Shown in pieces: positions 8,322 through 16,917 of a stretch of DNA of 64,000 nt. Every line of letters starts with the position of its first letter. Positions within the stretch are counted from its first letter, which is position 1. The notes under the pieces are model-generated. The model was not told where the DNA came from and did no database searches. It was given only the letters and a program-made list of their open reading frames with translations. This DNA is from Bradyrhizobium sp. CB2312 (GTDB taxonomy: Bacteria > Pseudomonadota > Alphaproteobacteria > Rhizobiales > Xanthobacteraceae). The DNA lies in the NCBI RefSeq assembly GCF_029714425.1, contig NZ_CP121668.1:6035501-6099500 (forward strand). The letters are read 5' to 3'. The translations under genes were made by a program, and so were the position numbers.

Positions 8322-9452
8322 TTAGAACGCGGCCTCGTACATGTTCAGGATCGCGTCCCGGCTGAGATCACGCGGATTGTTGTCGAGCAGGCGGCGGATG
8401 GCGTGCGCCTCGTCGGCCATCACGCCGAGATCGCTCCTGGGCACGCCGAGCGCGGACAGCCGCATCTCGATGCCGAGATTCTTGCAGAACTCGTAGGTCG
8501 CATCGAAGGCGTGCTTCGGATCGCGCTGCTGCGGCAAGCCAAGCCCGGTCAGCACGGCGACCGTCTTCTCTTCCATCGCGGGCATGTTGAAAGCCAGCGT
8601 GTGCGGGAAGATCACGGCGCAGGCGAGGCCATGCGCCACATGATGACGCGTGCCGAGCGGATAGGCCACGGCGTGGCCCGCTGTCGTGTTTACCGGCCCG
8701 AGGCAATAGCCGCCATAGAGCGAGGCCAGGGACAGGCCCGCGCGCGCCTCGCGATCGCCACCATCGGCCACCGCGCGCTCGAGATAGCGTCCGACCAGCC
8801 GCGCGCCTTCGAGCGCGTAAAGGTCGATCGTGGGATGCGCCTTGCCGCTGGTGTAAGCCTCGACGCAATGCGCCAGCGCATCGATGCCGGTCGCCGCGGT
8901 CACCTCCTTCGGCACGGTCATCGTCAGGTCCGGATCGACGATGGCGATGTCGGCCAGCATGAAGCGGCTCTGCACCGCCTGCTTGTTCTGGCTGACGGGA
9001 TCGGTGACGAGCGCGCGGGTGCCGGCTTCGCTGCCGGTGCCCGAGGTGGTCGGGATCTGCATCAGCGCGACACTGCGGCCGGCCACCTTCTCCGGCCCGA
9101 CGATGTCGGCGAAGGCCACGTCAGACGTGCACATCACCGCGACCAGCTTGGCGAGATCCATCGCGCTGCCGCCGCCGAAGCCGACGACGAGATCTGGCTT
9201 CGCCTCCTTGGCCATCGCCACCGCCTTCTCGAGATTGGGCAGGTCCGGCTCGGGCTTGACGTCGCCGAACACTTTGACGGCGCCGGGCAGCGCCAGCGTG
9301 TCGACGCGGCGCGCATTGAACGGATCGGAGACCACCAGCGGGCGCTTGGCGCCAATCCGCTCGGCAAAGCGCGCGGCAGCGGTGATCGTGCCGTTGCCGA
9401 ACTCCAGGATGGTGGGACGCTGGATTTCGATGGGCGTGAAGGCGTTGGTCAT
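8322..9452 (-). CDS. Iron-containing alcohol dehydrogenase
   Basis: About 376 residues of the group III (Fe-dependent) alcohol dehydrogenase family, cytosolic and NAD(P)-dependent. The nucleotide-binding GGGSAMDLAKLVAV and PTTSGTGSEAGTRA motifs are present. Metal-site histidines lie in GIDALAHCVEAYTSGKAHP and GHAVAYPLGTRHHVAHGLAC. The ATG at 9452 avoids overlap with the upstream pdxA2 stop; an in-frame start at 9503 would overlap it. Sitting between pdxA2 and a TctC receptor, it probably oxidises or reduces a hydroxy-acid or aldehyde intermediate of the same pathway. Confidence 0.88.
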   Translation of the reverse strand: MTNAFTPIEIQRPTILEFGNGTITAAARFAERIGAKRPLVVSDPFNARRVDTLALPGAVKVFGDVKPEPDLPNLEKAVAMAKEAKPDLVVGFGGGSAMDLAKLVAVMCTSDVAFADIVGPEKVAGRSVALMQIPTTSGTGSEAGTRALVTDPVSQNKQAVQSRFMLADIAIVDPDLTMTVPKEVTAATGIDALAHCVEAYTSGKAHPTIDLYALEGARLVGRYLERAVADGGDREARAGLSLASLYGGYCLGPVNTTAGHAVAYPLGTRHHVAHGLACAVIFPHTLAFNMPAMEEKTVAVLTGLGLPQQRDPKHAFDATYEFCKNLGIEMRLSALGVPRSDLGVMADEAHAIRRLLDNNPRDLSRDAILNMYEAAF

Positions 9453-9468
9453 CCTGGGCTCGATCTCG

Positions 9469-10497
9469 TTACTTGGAAGCGCCGGCGGCCAGCCGTTCGG
9501 CATAGTCGATGGCCTCGATCAGGCTGTGCTCGTTGGCGATGCCCTTGCCGGCGATGTCGAAGGCAGTGCCGTGATCGACGGAGGTGCGGATGATCGGCAG
9601 GCCGAGCGTGATGTTGACGCCGGAGAGCTCCTGCCAGCGGCCGGTGGCGGGATCGACCTGGAAGCCGAGCAGCTTGACCGGGATGTGCCCCTGGTCGTGA
9701 TACATCGCGACCGCCGCGTCGAACTGCCCGGCGCGCAGCTTGACGAAGATGGTATCGCCGGGCACGGGGCCGACAACGTCGAGCCCGTCGGCGACGGCTT
9801 TAGCGATCGTCGGCGCCGACACGTCGATATCCTGACGGCCGAACAGACCGCCCTCGCCGGCATGCGGATTGAGCGCGGCAATCGCGATCTTCGGCCTGGC
9901 AATGCCGAGCCGGCGCAGCGCATCGTTGGTGAGGTCGATCACCATGCGCAGCCGCTCCGGCGTCAGACGCTTCGGCACGTCCTCCAGCGCCACATGGGTC
10001 GAGACGTGGCTGACGCGCATGTTGCCGTGCGCGAGAAGCATCACCGAGCCGCGCACGCCGGTGAGATGCGCCAGCATCTCGGTATGGCCGGGGAAGTGAT
10101 AGCCGGCCTTGTTGAGCGCTTCCTTGTTCAGCGGCGCCGTGACGATCGCAGCGGTGCGGCCCGCCTGGGTCAGGCGCACGCCCTGCTCGATCGCCTTGTA
10201 GGCGAAGCGGCCGCCATCGGCGCTGAGTACGCCCGGCTTGATCGGGTCGCCTTCGGCGTCAGCCTGGAGATAGCAAAGGTTCGGCCAATCGCGATCGTCG
10301 GCCGTCACCTCCGGGATCGCAACGTCGGCGCCGAGCGCGGCCTTCGCACCATCAAGCGCGGCACCGCTGCCAATGACGAGCAGGCGCAGATCACCCTTGG
10401 CGATGCGGTCCTTCAGCCCGACGCAGGCCTTGACGATGATCTCCGGTCCGATCCCGGCGGGATCGCCCATGGTGATGGCAAGATGGCGAGAGGTCAT
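9469..10497 (-). CDS. pdxA2: PdxA2-type 4-phospho-hydroxyacid dehydrogenase
   Basis: A 342-residue member of the PdxA family. It starts MTSRHLAITMGDPAGIGPEI, the family signature. Metal-binding histidines occur in YHFPGHTEML, NMRVSHVSTHVALEDVPK and AMYHDQGHIPVKLLGF. Paired with a DUF1537 kinase, it is better read as the PdxA2 subgroup, which oxidises 4-phospho-D-threonate or 4-phospho-D-erythronate to dihydroxyacetone phosphate with loss of CO2, than as the pyridoxine enzyme. The ATG overlaps the kinase stop by 4 bp, so the two are translationally coupled. Confidence 0.88.
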   Translation of the reverse strand: MTSRHLAITMGDPAGIGPEIIVKACVGLKDRIAKGDLRLLVIGSGAALDGAKAALGADVAIPEVTADDRDWPNLCYLQADAEGDPIKPGVLSADGGRFAYKAIEQGVRLTQAGRTAAIVTAPLNKEALNKAGYHFPGHTEMLAHLTGVRGSVMLLAHGNMRVSHVSTHVALEDVPKRLTPERLRMVIDLTNDALRRLGIARPKIAIAALNPHAGEGGLFGRQDIDVSAPTIAKAVADGLDVVGPVPGDTIFVKLRAGQFDAAVAMYHDQGHIPVKLLGFQVDPATGRWQELSGVNITLGLPIIRTSVDHGTAFDIAGKGIANEHSLIEAIDYAERLAAGASK

Positions 10498-11600
10498 GTC
10501 GGACTCCCCATGTTCAGCAGATGATTATCCCGGAGCAGATCGCGCCACAGCTCGCTGGGGCCGAATGCACCGGATTTCGAGATGATGTCGACGCCGGCCC
10601 AGCGTCCGCCTTGCAGCACCGAGCGCGGCAATCCCGGCACGATGCGCCCGGTGACCTCAAGCGCATGCGCGCCGAGGGCAAGGCACGCGGCCTTCAAGGT
10701 CTCTCCGCCGGCAACGATCAGCGTGCCCGGCGGCTCGAGCGCCGCGATCAGCACCGTCATTTCACGGGCGATCCGCCGCGCCGCCTCGCCACGCGTCAAG
10801 CCTTCGGCGAGCGCGAACTTGACCAGCACAACGCCGTCTTCAGTCAGCTTGCGCTGAACGGGGGCCGCGCCCTCGCCCTCCGCAAGCGCGATCGTCGCCT
10901 CGCCGCATGCCGCAAGCTGGGACGCGGTGGCGAGTTGGTCGGAGCCGAACAGCCCCAGCACCGGCCGCTTCAACTGGCTCGGCGCATCGACACGATGGCT
11001 GCGGGCGAGCGCGCCGGCCAATCCGCCGCTTCCGCACCACAGCACCGGCCCCGGCATGTGCCGCGCCATCTCGACGACGTGGTCGAGATCGAGGTCGCTC
11101 TCGGCATCGAACACCTGAACGCCGCCCAGCGACAGCGTCTCGGGACCACCCTGCCGCGCCTCGATACCCTCGAGCTGGAGTTGGGTCAGGAGATTGTCAC
11201 CGACGCGATGCCACTCGCCCTGCACCGTGCGCGCAAATTGCTGGCCCTCGACGGTGCGGCGCCCCTGATAATCGAAGGCGGGCGCGACGACGCACGAGAC
11301 CCAATGGCCGCTGCGCAGGCAGGCGCCGAGCTCAGCCGCCCACGCGCCGCGCAACAGGCTATCGACCTTCTTGTAGGCGATCGTGGCGCCCTGAAGCAGC
11401 GGCGCCAGCCGGCCGACGATCTCGACGCTCTCCGCCTTCGAGCGCTCGCGGGTGCCGCTGTCGATGGCGAGGCTCCGGGCGCCGTGTGTCGCAAGTGCTT
11501 CCGGCCAGGTGACGTCGAACGGTCCGCACAGGCCGACGAACTCCGCCGCGGTGTCGAGCGCACCGGTGAGATCGTCGGCAAGCAGGCGGATGCTGGTCAT
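10494..11600 (-). CDS. Four-carbon acid sugar kinase (DUF1537 family)
   Basis: A 368-residue kinase that phosphorylates four-carbon sugar acids such as threonate or erythronate at O4. The N-terminal MTSIRLLADDLTGALDTAAE is the diagnostic DDLTGA substrate-binding motif. The C-terminal nucleotide-binding domain contains GTLIVAGGETLKAACLALGA and VPGLPRSVLQGGRWAGVDII. Start and stop overlap both neighbours (pdxA2 and the FAD dehydrogenase) by 4 bp. Its product would be the PdxA2 substrate. Sub-family (DtnK, OtnK or LtnK-like) cannot be settled by eye. Confidence 0.88.
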   Translation of the reverse strand: MTSIRLLADDLTGALDTAAEFVGLCGPFDVTWPEALATHGARSLAIDSGTRERSKAESVEIVGRLAPLLQGATIAYKKVDSLLRGAWAAELGACLRSGHWVSCVVAPAFDYQGRRTVEGQQFARTVQGEWHRVGDNLLTQLQLEGIEARQGGPETLSLGGVQVFDAESDLDLDHVVEMARHMPGPVLWCGSGGLAGALARSHRVDAPSQLKRPVLGLFGSDQLATASQLAACGEATIALAEGEGAAPVQRKLTEDGVVLVKFALAEGLTRGEAARRIAREMTVLIAALEPPGTLIVAGGETLKAACLALGAHALEVTGRIVPGLPRSVLQGGRWAGVDIISKSGAFGPSELWRDLLRDNHLLNMGSPT

Positions 11601-13042
11601 GCTCGCGCGCCTCCCGCAGCGAAAATCTTGCCCGGATTCATCAGGCCGTTCGGATCGAGCAGCTTCTTGATATCGCGCATCAGCGCGATATCAAGGGGAT
11701 CGGTGACGCGGGCGAGCCGGCCTCGATTGGTGATGCCGATGCCGTGCTCAGCGCTGATCGCCCCGCCTTGCGCCGCGGTCTCGTCGTCGACGATCTCGTT
11801 GATCTCGGCCACCAGCGCGGCCGTGGCGGCCGGATCCTGGCAATGCGCGCGATCGATCAAGGCCACGACGTGGATGTTGCCGTCGCCGATATGGCCGTGC
11901 ATCACGACGTTCGCGTGCGGCACCGCCGCCTTGATCCGGGCCTCGACATTGTTGACAAAGACGGCCTGCCGCTCCAGCGGTACCACACTGTCGTGCGAAA
12001 CTACATAGCCGCTGCGCTTGTTGCCCTCGGACACGCTATGCCTGACAGCCCAGATCGCCTTCGCTTGGGCCAGATTGGAAGCCAATATGACGTCCTCTGC
12101 AAGCCCGGCGTCCATCGCGTCCGCCAGCACCGTAGCCAGCGGCTCGTTGAGGTCGACATCTGTGAGCGTGTCCGTCAGCTCGACGATCAGATACCACGGT
12201 GTCGTCAGCGCGAAAGGAACGGTCACGTGCGGCACCGTCGCGGCGATCGCCTCGATCTGCGAGCGTGACATGATCTCGAGGCTGCCGAGCCGGTCGCCGA
12301 CGGCGCCGCGCAGGCGCTGCAAGATCTCGAGCGCCTGCTCGACGCCCTGCAATTTCAACAGCGCCAAGGCCGAGCTGCGCGGCGGCGCGAACAGTTTCAG
12401 CACCGCCGCCGTGACGATGCCGAGCGTGCCCTCCGCGCCGATGAAGAGCTGCTTCAGGGCGTAGCCCGTATTGTCCTTGCGCAGCGCGCGCAGGCCGTTG
12501 AAGATACGACCATCGGGCAGCACCACCTCCAGCCCGAGCACGAGGTCGCGCGTCGGGCCGTAGCGCAGCACGGCCGTGCCGCCGGCATTGGTCGAGATGT
12601 TGCCGCCGATTTGGCAGGAGCCCTCCGCGCCGAGGCTCAGGGGGAAATAGCGATCGACGGCCTTCGCCGCGCTCTGCACCTCCGCGAGGATGCAGCCGGC
12701 CTCGACCGTGATCGTGTTGGCGAGCGGACTGACGTCGCGCACGGCTCGCATGCGGTCGAGCCGGATCACGACATTGCCGGCGCGATCATCGGGCGTCGCC
12801 GCCCCGCACATGCCGGTGTTGCCGCCCTGCGGCACGATCGCGAACTGCCTGTCCGCGCAGAACTTGACGACGGCGGCGACCTCGGCGGTCGAGCCGGGCT
12901 TCACCACCGCAACGGCGCGGCCCTGATAGCGCCCGCGCCAGTCCACGACGTAAGGCCCCTGGTCGGCTCCGGACGCAATGACGTGCTTGCCGCCGACGAG
13001 TGCGGCAAGCCCCGAAAGCGCGTCCTGGAAAGAGTCCGACAT
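11597..13042 (-). CDS. FAD-linked 2-hydroxyacid dehydrogenase (GlcD/DLD type)
   Basis: A 481-residue flavoprotein with a PCMH FAD-binding domain (VPQGGNTGMCGAATP, then GGNISTNAGGTAVLRYGPTR) and a C-terminal oxidase domain with MHGHIGDGNIHVVALID and ISAEHGIGITNRGRL. Family members oxidise D-lactate, glycolate or D-2-hydroxyglutarate with electrons passed to the respiratory chain. Here a sugar-acid 2-hydroxy group is the likely target. It follows the aldolase gene by 27 bp and overlaps the kinase start by 4 bp. ATG 13042 is the only plausible start. Confidence 0.9.
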   Translation of the reverse strand: MSDSFQDALSGLAALVGGKHVIASGADQGPYVVDWRGRYQGRAVAVVKPGSTAEVAAVVKFCADRQFAIVPQGGNTGMCGAATPDDRAGNVVIRLDRMRAVRDVSPLANTITVEAGCILAEVQSAAKAVDRYFPLSLGAEGSCQIGGNISTNAGGTAVLRYGPTRDLVLGLEVVLPDGRIFNGLRALRKDNTGYALKQLFIGAEGTLGIVTAAVLKLFAPPRSSALALLKLQGVEQALEILQRLRGAVGDRLGSLEIMSRSQIEAIAATVPHVTVPFALTTPWYLIVELTDTLTDVDLNEPLATVLADAMDAGLAEDVILASNLAQAKAIWAVRHSVSEGNKRSGYVVSHDSVVPLERQAVFVNNVEARIKAAVPHANVVMHGHIGDGNIHVVALIDRAHCQDPAATAALVAEINEIVDDETAAQGGAISAEHGIGITNRGRLARVTDPLDIALMRDIKKLLDPNGLMNPGKIFAAGGARA

Positions 13043-13069
13043 TGGATCGCCTCGTCGCTCGTGCCCGTG

Positions 13070-13990
13070 TTAGCCGGCGGCGGCGAATGCCGCAGCATTC
13101 GCAAGCAGCTCTTTCTCCTGCTCCGGCGGCAGGGACTCCAGCGGCGGCCGCAGCCGCTTCCATCCGGCATGGCCGGTCCGGTCGGCAGCCAACGCCTTCA
13201 GCGAGGCCATCTGCGGGAAGCGCGAAACCAGCTCCCGCGCCTTCACGATGCGCGCCTGAGCCGCCTTGAGCGCGGGATCATCATCGCTGTCGCCGAAGTG
13301 CTCAAAGACATAGGCGAGACTGCGCGCGACGATGTTGGAGGTCGCCGTGATGCAGCCTCCACCGCCCTTGCGCAGCAGCGGCAGCATCAACGGATCGGCG
13401 CCGCCCAGGACCGAGAACCCGGGGAAGCGCTCGACCATCGCGGACATGTTGGCGAAGTCGCCGGACGAATCCTTGATGCCGGTGAACGTCGCCGGATAAG
13501 CCTTGCGCAATCGCTCGATCAGCGCATGCGAGATCGGTTGCGCCGACATCTGCGGGTAGTGATAGAGGACGACTTTCAGGCGAGCATCGCCGATACGCTG
13601 CACCACTTCGCTATAGGCGGCATAGACGCCGTCGTCGCTGACGTTCTTGTAATAGAACGGCGGCAGCATCACCACAGTGTCGACTCCCACCGAAAGCGCG
13701 TGACGCGTCAGGACGACGGTGTCGGTGAACGCGGCGACGCCGGTGCCGGGCAGCAACTGGTTCGGCCTGATGCCGCCGGCGATCGCGGCTTCGAGCAGCG
13801 CAGTGCGCTCGGCGATGGAGAAGGAGTTCGCCTCCCCCGTGGTGCCGAGCAGCGCGATGCCGTCACAGCCTTCATCGAGGAGATAGCGGCAATGCGCGAC
13901 GAACCGCGCGTGATCGGGCGCAAGCTCGGCGTCGAGCGGCGTCAGCGCGGCAGAGAACACGCCATGGGGGTGCAGCGATGATGTCGACAA
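13070..13990 (-). CDS. DapA-family lyase (dihydrodipicolinate synthase-like aldolase)
   Basis: About 306 residues of the class I DHDPS/NAL superfamily. It has the TTGEANSFS phosphate/carboxylate motif, the catalytic Tyr in VVLYHYPQMSAQPIS and the Schiff-base Lys in FTGIKDSSGDF. I start at TTG 13990 because GGAGGAAG lies 5 nt upstream; the longer ATG frame has no such site. It is first in the operon and divergent from iclR. A biosynthetic DapA is unlikely in this context; an aldolase or dehydratase for a 2-keto sugar acid is more probable. Confidence 0.87.
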   Translation of the reverse strand: MSTSSLHPHGVFSAALTPLDAELAPDHARFVAHCRYLLDEGCDGIALLGTTGEANSFSIAERTALLEAAIAGGIRPNQLLPGTGVAAFTDTVVLTRHALSVGVDTVVMLPPFYYKNVSDDGVYAAYSEVVQRIGDARLKVVLYHYPQMSAQPISHALIERLRKAYPATFTGIKDSSGDFANMSAMVERFPGFSVLGGADPLMLPLLRKGGGGCITATSNIVARSLAYVFEHFGDSDDDPALKAAQARIVKARELVSRFPQMASLKALAADRTGHAGWKRLRPPLESLPPEQEKELLANAAAFAAAG

Positions 13991-14017
13991 AACTTCCTCC
14001 GATCGCCAAATCGATGT

Positions 14018-14034
14018 TGTTCGGAATGCGAACA
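14018..14034. promoter_or_regulatory. Candidate IclR operator
   Basis: TGTTCGGAATGCGAACA is a perfect 6-bp inverted repeat (TGTTCG/CGAACA) around a 5-nt spacer. It lies in the 123-bp gap between the divergent DapA-family gene and iclR, a position and dyad length typical of IclR-family sites. Confidence 0.6.
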
Positions 14035-14113
14035 TTTGTTATTGGGTTGGCCTGTCGTAAAATCAGCCGATCCTCGCGTCAAGGGCGATGGCTGTCATGG
14101 CGGGCATTCAGGC

Positions 14114-14959
14114 ATGGCCAAGGTCGACAAGAAGACCATCAAGCGCGCATCGGAAACGAGCGCGAAAAATCCCAAGAACAATCCCAAGAACTACGTCGCC
14201 TCCGTCGGCAAGGCCTTTGCCGTGCTCAAGAGTTTCACCAGTGAGGCCTTCGAGCTCACCTTGAGTGAGATTGCCGCACGCGCCGATCTCGATCGCGGAA
14301 CCGCGTTCCGGCTGATCCAGACCCTGGTCGAGCTCGGCTATATCCAGGCCGTGCCGCAGAGCCGACGGTTCCGCCTCGGCGTCGCCTGTCTCGACCTCGG
14401 CTACACCGTGCTGTCGCACGGATCCTTGCGCACCATCGTCGAGCCGCTGCTGCGCGACCTCGTGCCTGAGGTTGGCGATGCCGCCTCGCTCGGCATCCTC
14501 GACGGCGGCGACGTGGTCTATCTCGCCCGCGTCGGCGCCGGCCTCGACCGCCACAAGATGGACCGGCGGCCGGGCACGCGCATTCCCGCCTACAGCGCCG
14601 CGCTTGGCCACGTCATGCTGGCCCATCTGGCTCGCGACGAGCAGATCGCCCGGCTGGAATCGCGCCCTCGCCTCAAGCTGTCGGAGCGAACGCTGACCGA
14701 TCTCGATGCCCTGCTCGCCCGGCTCGATCAGGTGAAGAAGAAGGGCCATGCCGTCTCCGACGGCGAGAACGCCTATGGCCTGCGCACGCTGGCGACGCCG
14801 ATCTTCGATGCACAGGGACTCGTGATCGGGGGATTGAGCGTCACGGTCGATGCCATGCGCATGGACATGGCCGCGTTTCGCGACCAGGCCCTGCCGCGGC
14901 TGATGCAGGCGACGATCAAGGTTCAGGATCTCGCGATCAAGTCGGGGCTGTCGAGCTGA
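14114..14959 (+). CDS. IclR-family transcriptional regulator
   Basis: About 281 residues. A basic, Asn/Lys-rich N-terminal tail (KTIKRASETSAKNPKNNPKN) precedes the winged helix (AFAVLKSFTSEAFELTLSEI, DLDRGTAFRLIQTLVELGYI). The effector domain follows, with LRDLVPEVGDAASLGILDGG, RMDRR-like region HKMDRRPGTRIPAYSAALGH and AYGLRTLATPIFDAQGLVIG. ATG 14114 (MAKVDKKT) is chosen; an in-frame start at 14036 would add unlike sequence and cover the operator. It is divergent from, and the likely controller of, the six-gene sugar-acid operon. Confidence 0.9.
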   Translation: MAKVDKKTIKRASETSAKNPKNNPKNYVASVGKAFAVLKSFTSEAFELTLSEIAARADLDRGTAFRLIQTLVELGYIQAVPQSRRFRLGVACLDLGYTVLSHGSLRTIVEPLLRDLVPEVGDAASLGILDGGDVVYLARVGAGLDRHKMDRRPGTRIPAYSAALGHVMLAHLARDEQIARLESRPRLKLSERTLTDLDALLARLDQVKKKGHAVSDGENAYGLRTLATPIFDAQGLVIGGLSVTVDAMRMDMAAFRDQALPRLMQATIKVQDLAIKSGLSS

Positions 14960-14968
14960 GCGCGATCG

Positions 14969-15871
14969 CTAGATCACGATGTGATCGAAATCGGCGGCGA
15001 TCCGGCTGCTCGGGAAGATCCTTGCCGCTTCGGCCAGGATCTCGTCGTCCTCGTAGCGTCCCGACATATGGGTCAGCATGAGCTGGCCGACCTTGTTCGC
15101 GGCCGCGAAGGAAGCTGCCTCCGCCGCGGTGAGATGGCCGTAGTCGCGCGCGGTCGATGCATCGCGATCGAGGAACGTCGCCTCGATCACCAGCATGTCG
15201 GCATCTGCAACGTATTGCGACAGCCCCTCGGTGGTCTCGGTGTCGCCGATCACGACGAGCTTTTTGCCGCCGCTTGGAGGCCCCAGCACGTCTTCCGGAT
15301 TGATCGTGCGGTCGTCGATCACGACCGACCGTCCCGCGGCGAGCTCGCCGCGCATGGGACCGTCGGGAACACCAAACGCTGCGAGGCGGTCCGACAAGAG
15401 ATGGCGGCGTGCGGGGCTCTGGAAGCAAAAACCAAAACTGTCGGTGTCGCGGTGGCGGACCGGAAAACAGCTGATCGTAAAGTCGCCAGCGTCGAGGACC
15501 TGTCCTTCGGCCAGCGGCGCGAACGACACCGGGATCGGCGCCCTGCCCGCGCCCCACAGTCCCGCGAGCATACGGACGACGATGTCGAGCGTGCCTTCCC
15601 CACCGTGAATGGTCATCTGGTCGGAGGTCTGCCGCAAGCCCAGCGTCGAGAACAGGCCCGGGATGCCGAGCACGTGATCGAGGTGAGCGTGCGTCAGCAG
15701 GATGCGATCGAGCCGCCGAAAGCCGGCACCGCTGCGCAGCAGCTGGCGCTGCGTGCCCTCACCACAATCGACCAGGATGCGCTTGCCGGCGGCTTCCACG
15801 AGGAGCGCGGGATGGTTGCGTTCTGCGGAGGGAACGCTGGCGGAAGTGCCGAGGAACGTCAGGGCGAACAT
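14969..15871 (-). CDS. rnz: Ribonuclease Z (tRNA 3' processing)
   Basis: A 300-residue metallo-beta-lactamase-fold nuclease that trims the 3' trailer of tRNA precursors. It opens MFALTFLGTSASVPSAERNH. It carries LVDCGEGTQRQLLRSG and the zinc motif ILLTHAHLDHVLGIPGL typical of RNase Z, plus VIGDTETTEGL and the late His motif LMLTHMSGRYEDDE. Length fits the short bacterial form. It converges on iclR (9-bp gap) and follows the ABM-membrane gene, with guanine deaminase further upstream. Confidence 0.92.
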   Translation of the reverse strand: MFALTFLGTSASVPSAERNHPALLVEAAGKRILVDCGEGTQRQLLRSGAGFRRLDRILLTHAHLDHVLGIPGLFSTLGLRQTSDQMTIHGGEGTLDIVVRMLAGLWGAGRAPIPVSFAPLAEGQVLDAGDFTISCFPVRHRDTDSFGFCFQSPARRHLLSDRLAAFGVPDGPMRGELAAGRSVVIDDRTINPEDVLGPPSGGKKLVVIGDTETTEGLSQYVADADMLVIEATFLDRDASTARDYGHLTAAEAASFAAANKVGQLMLTHMSGRYEDDEILAEAARIFPSSRIAADFDHIVI

Positions 15872-15922
15872 GGGCGTGAATTGTCCAGCGGTCTGGAAGC
15901 CGCCTTCAATCGACCGGCGGCC

Positions 15923-16906
15923 TCACCGTCCCCAATGCCACGCGAGCAGCAGCGCGTACAGGCCCATCGAGCCGGCATAGAGCGCGGCGAGCAGCGCATA
16001 GCCTGCGATCTGGCGACTGATCGCCGCCTTCGGCGTGATCCACCAGTCCAGTGCTTTGAAGGCGGCGGGCACCAACCACCAGCCGAGCAGTTGGGTGCTG
16101 ACGAGGTTGCCGATGAAAAGCGACAGCCAGACCGGCACGCCATGGCTGTCGATCAGAGGCCTGCTGATGAAGTAGCCCCAGAGATACACCACGGGATAGA
16201 GCACCAGCAGCACGATGAGGTTGCTCTTCCAGATGAAGCCCGGTCCCTGCGCCGGCGCCTCAACCTTGCCGGACGGGAACCAGAAATTGTAGCCGTAGCT
16301 CGCCCGCTTCACGTTCATGCCGGCGTTGAAGCGCTCGCCGTCCTTCAGCAGCGTCTGACGCAACGGCGAGTCGAGCCAGGCATTGAGGTTGGCATCGCTG
16401 TCGAACGACAGGATGATGATCCACTCATCATGCAGGCCGGGAATCGGCCGCTCGATCTTGTGGCGCAGGAACCCTTTGAACTCGGCTTCCGCGGCCTGGA
16501 TGCGCTGCTGCCATTTGAGGAACGCATCCTCGAGCCCGTCAGGCACCTTGAAGGAGATCACGGCTGAGACTGCGCTATCGCGCTGGACGCCGGTGTCGGG
16601 CAGGATATGGACATCCTCCGAACCGACGAAGTAGCGCTGCACCTCTCCGATCAGCTTCGCCCGCACATCGCTCTGGAGCCAGGCACGTGCCGCGCTCGGG
16701 CTTGTGAAACGCAGGATCGTCACCCAGTCCACATGCGCGGGCGGCTGCGGCGGCACCACCTCCTGACTGAGGAAGCCGGGCCAGGTCTTGAGCACCTCGC
16801 CGACCTCGCCGTTCCAGCGCGCGAACGCGGCGAAGCCATCGTCCGCGATACGGCGCTGGATGACGAGGGCGACCGGCTGGCCGGCTGAATCAGGAGATGC
16901 GCTCAT
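15923..16906 (-). CDS. Double antibiotic-biosynthesis-monooxygenase (ABM) domain protein with membrane tail
   Basis: A 327-residue protein. Two ferredoxin-like ABM units lie in tandem: residues about 10-100 (VALVIQRRIADDGFAAFARW, PGFLSQEVVPP) and about 110-205 (AVSAVISFKVPDGLEDAFLK, FKGFLRHKIERPIPGLHDEW). The C-terminal third has about four hydrophobic segments (NLIVLLVLYPVVYLWGYF, VWLSLFIGNLVSTQLLGWWL, IAGYALLAALYAGSMGLYAL). The enzymatic role is unknown; the membrane tail suggests a heme, quinone or lipid-peroxide related task. It starts 11 bp after the guanine deaminase stop, so it is probably co-transcribed. Confidence 0.8.
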   Translation of the reverse strand: MSASPDSAGQPVALVIQRRIADDGFAAFARWNGEVGEVLKTWPGFLSQEVVPPQPPAHVDWVTILRFTSPSAARAWLQSDVRAKLIGEVQRYFVGSEDVHILPDTGVQRDSAVSAVISFKVPDGLEDAFLKWQQRIQAAEAEFKGFLRHKIERPIPGLHDEWIIILSFDSDANLNAWLDSPLRQTLLKDGERFNAGMNVKRASYGYNFWFPSGKVEAPAQGPGFIWKSNLIVLLVLYPVVYLWGYFISRPLIDSHGVPVWLSLFIGNLVSTQLLGWWLVPAAFKALDWWITPKAAISRQIAGYALLAALYAGSMGLYALLLAWHWGR

Positions 16907-16917
16907 GGGCAGCGGCT

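Noticed and set aside
7509..9593. A 694-codon plus-strand frame covering the TctC and alcohol dehydrogenase genes.
   Set aside because: Low-complexity Arg/Gly/His composition with no recognisable motif; a shadow of the two real minus-strand genes.
9469..10497. Vitamin B6 biosynthetic pdxA.
   Set aside because: Overlap with a DUF1537 kinase gene is the hallmark of the PdxA2 sugar-acid subgroup; no pdxJ or ksgA neighbour is present.
13070..13990. Biosynthetic dapA (lysine pathway).
   Set aside because: Operon context with sugar-acid kinase, PdxA2 and an IclR regulator fits a catabolic lyase of the same superfamily better.
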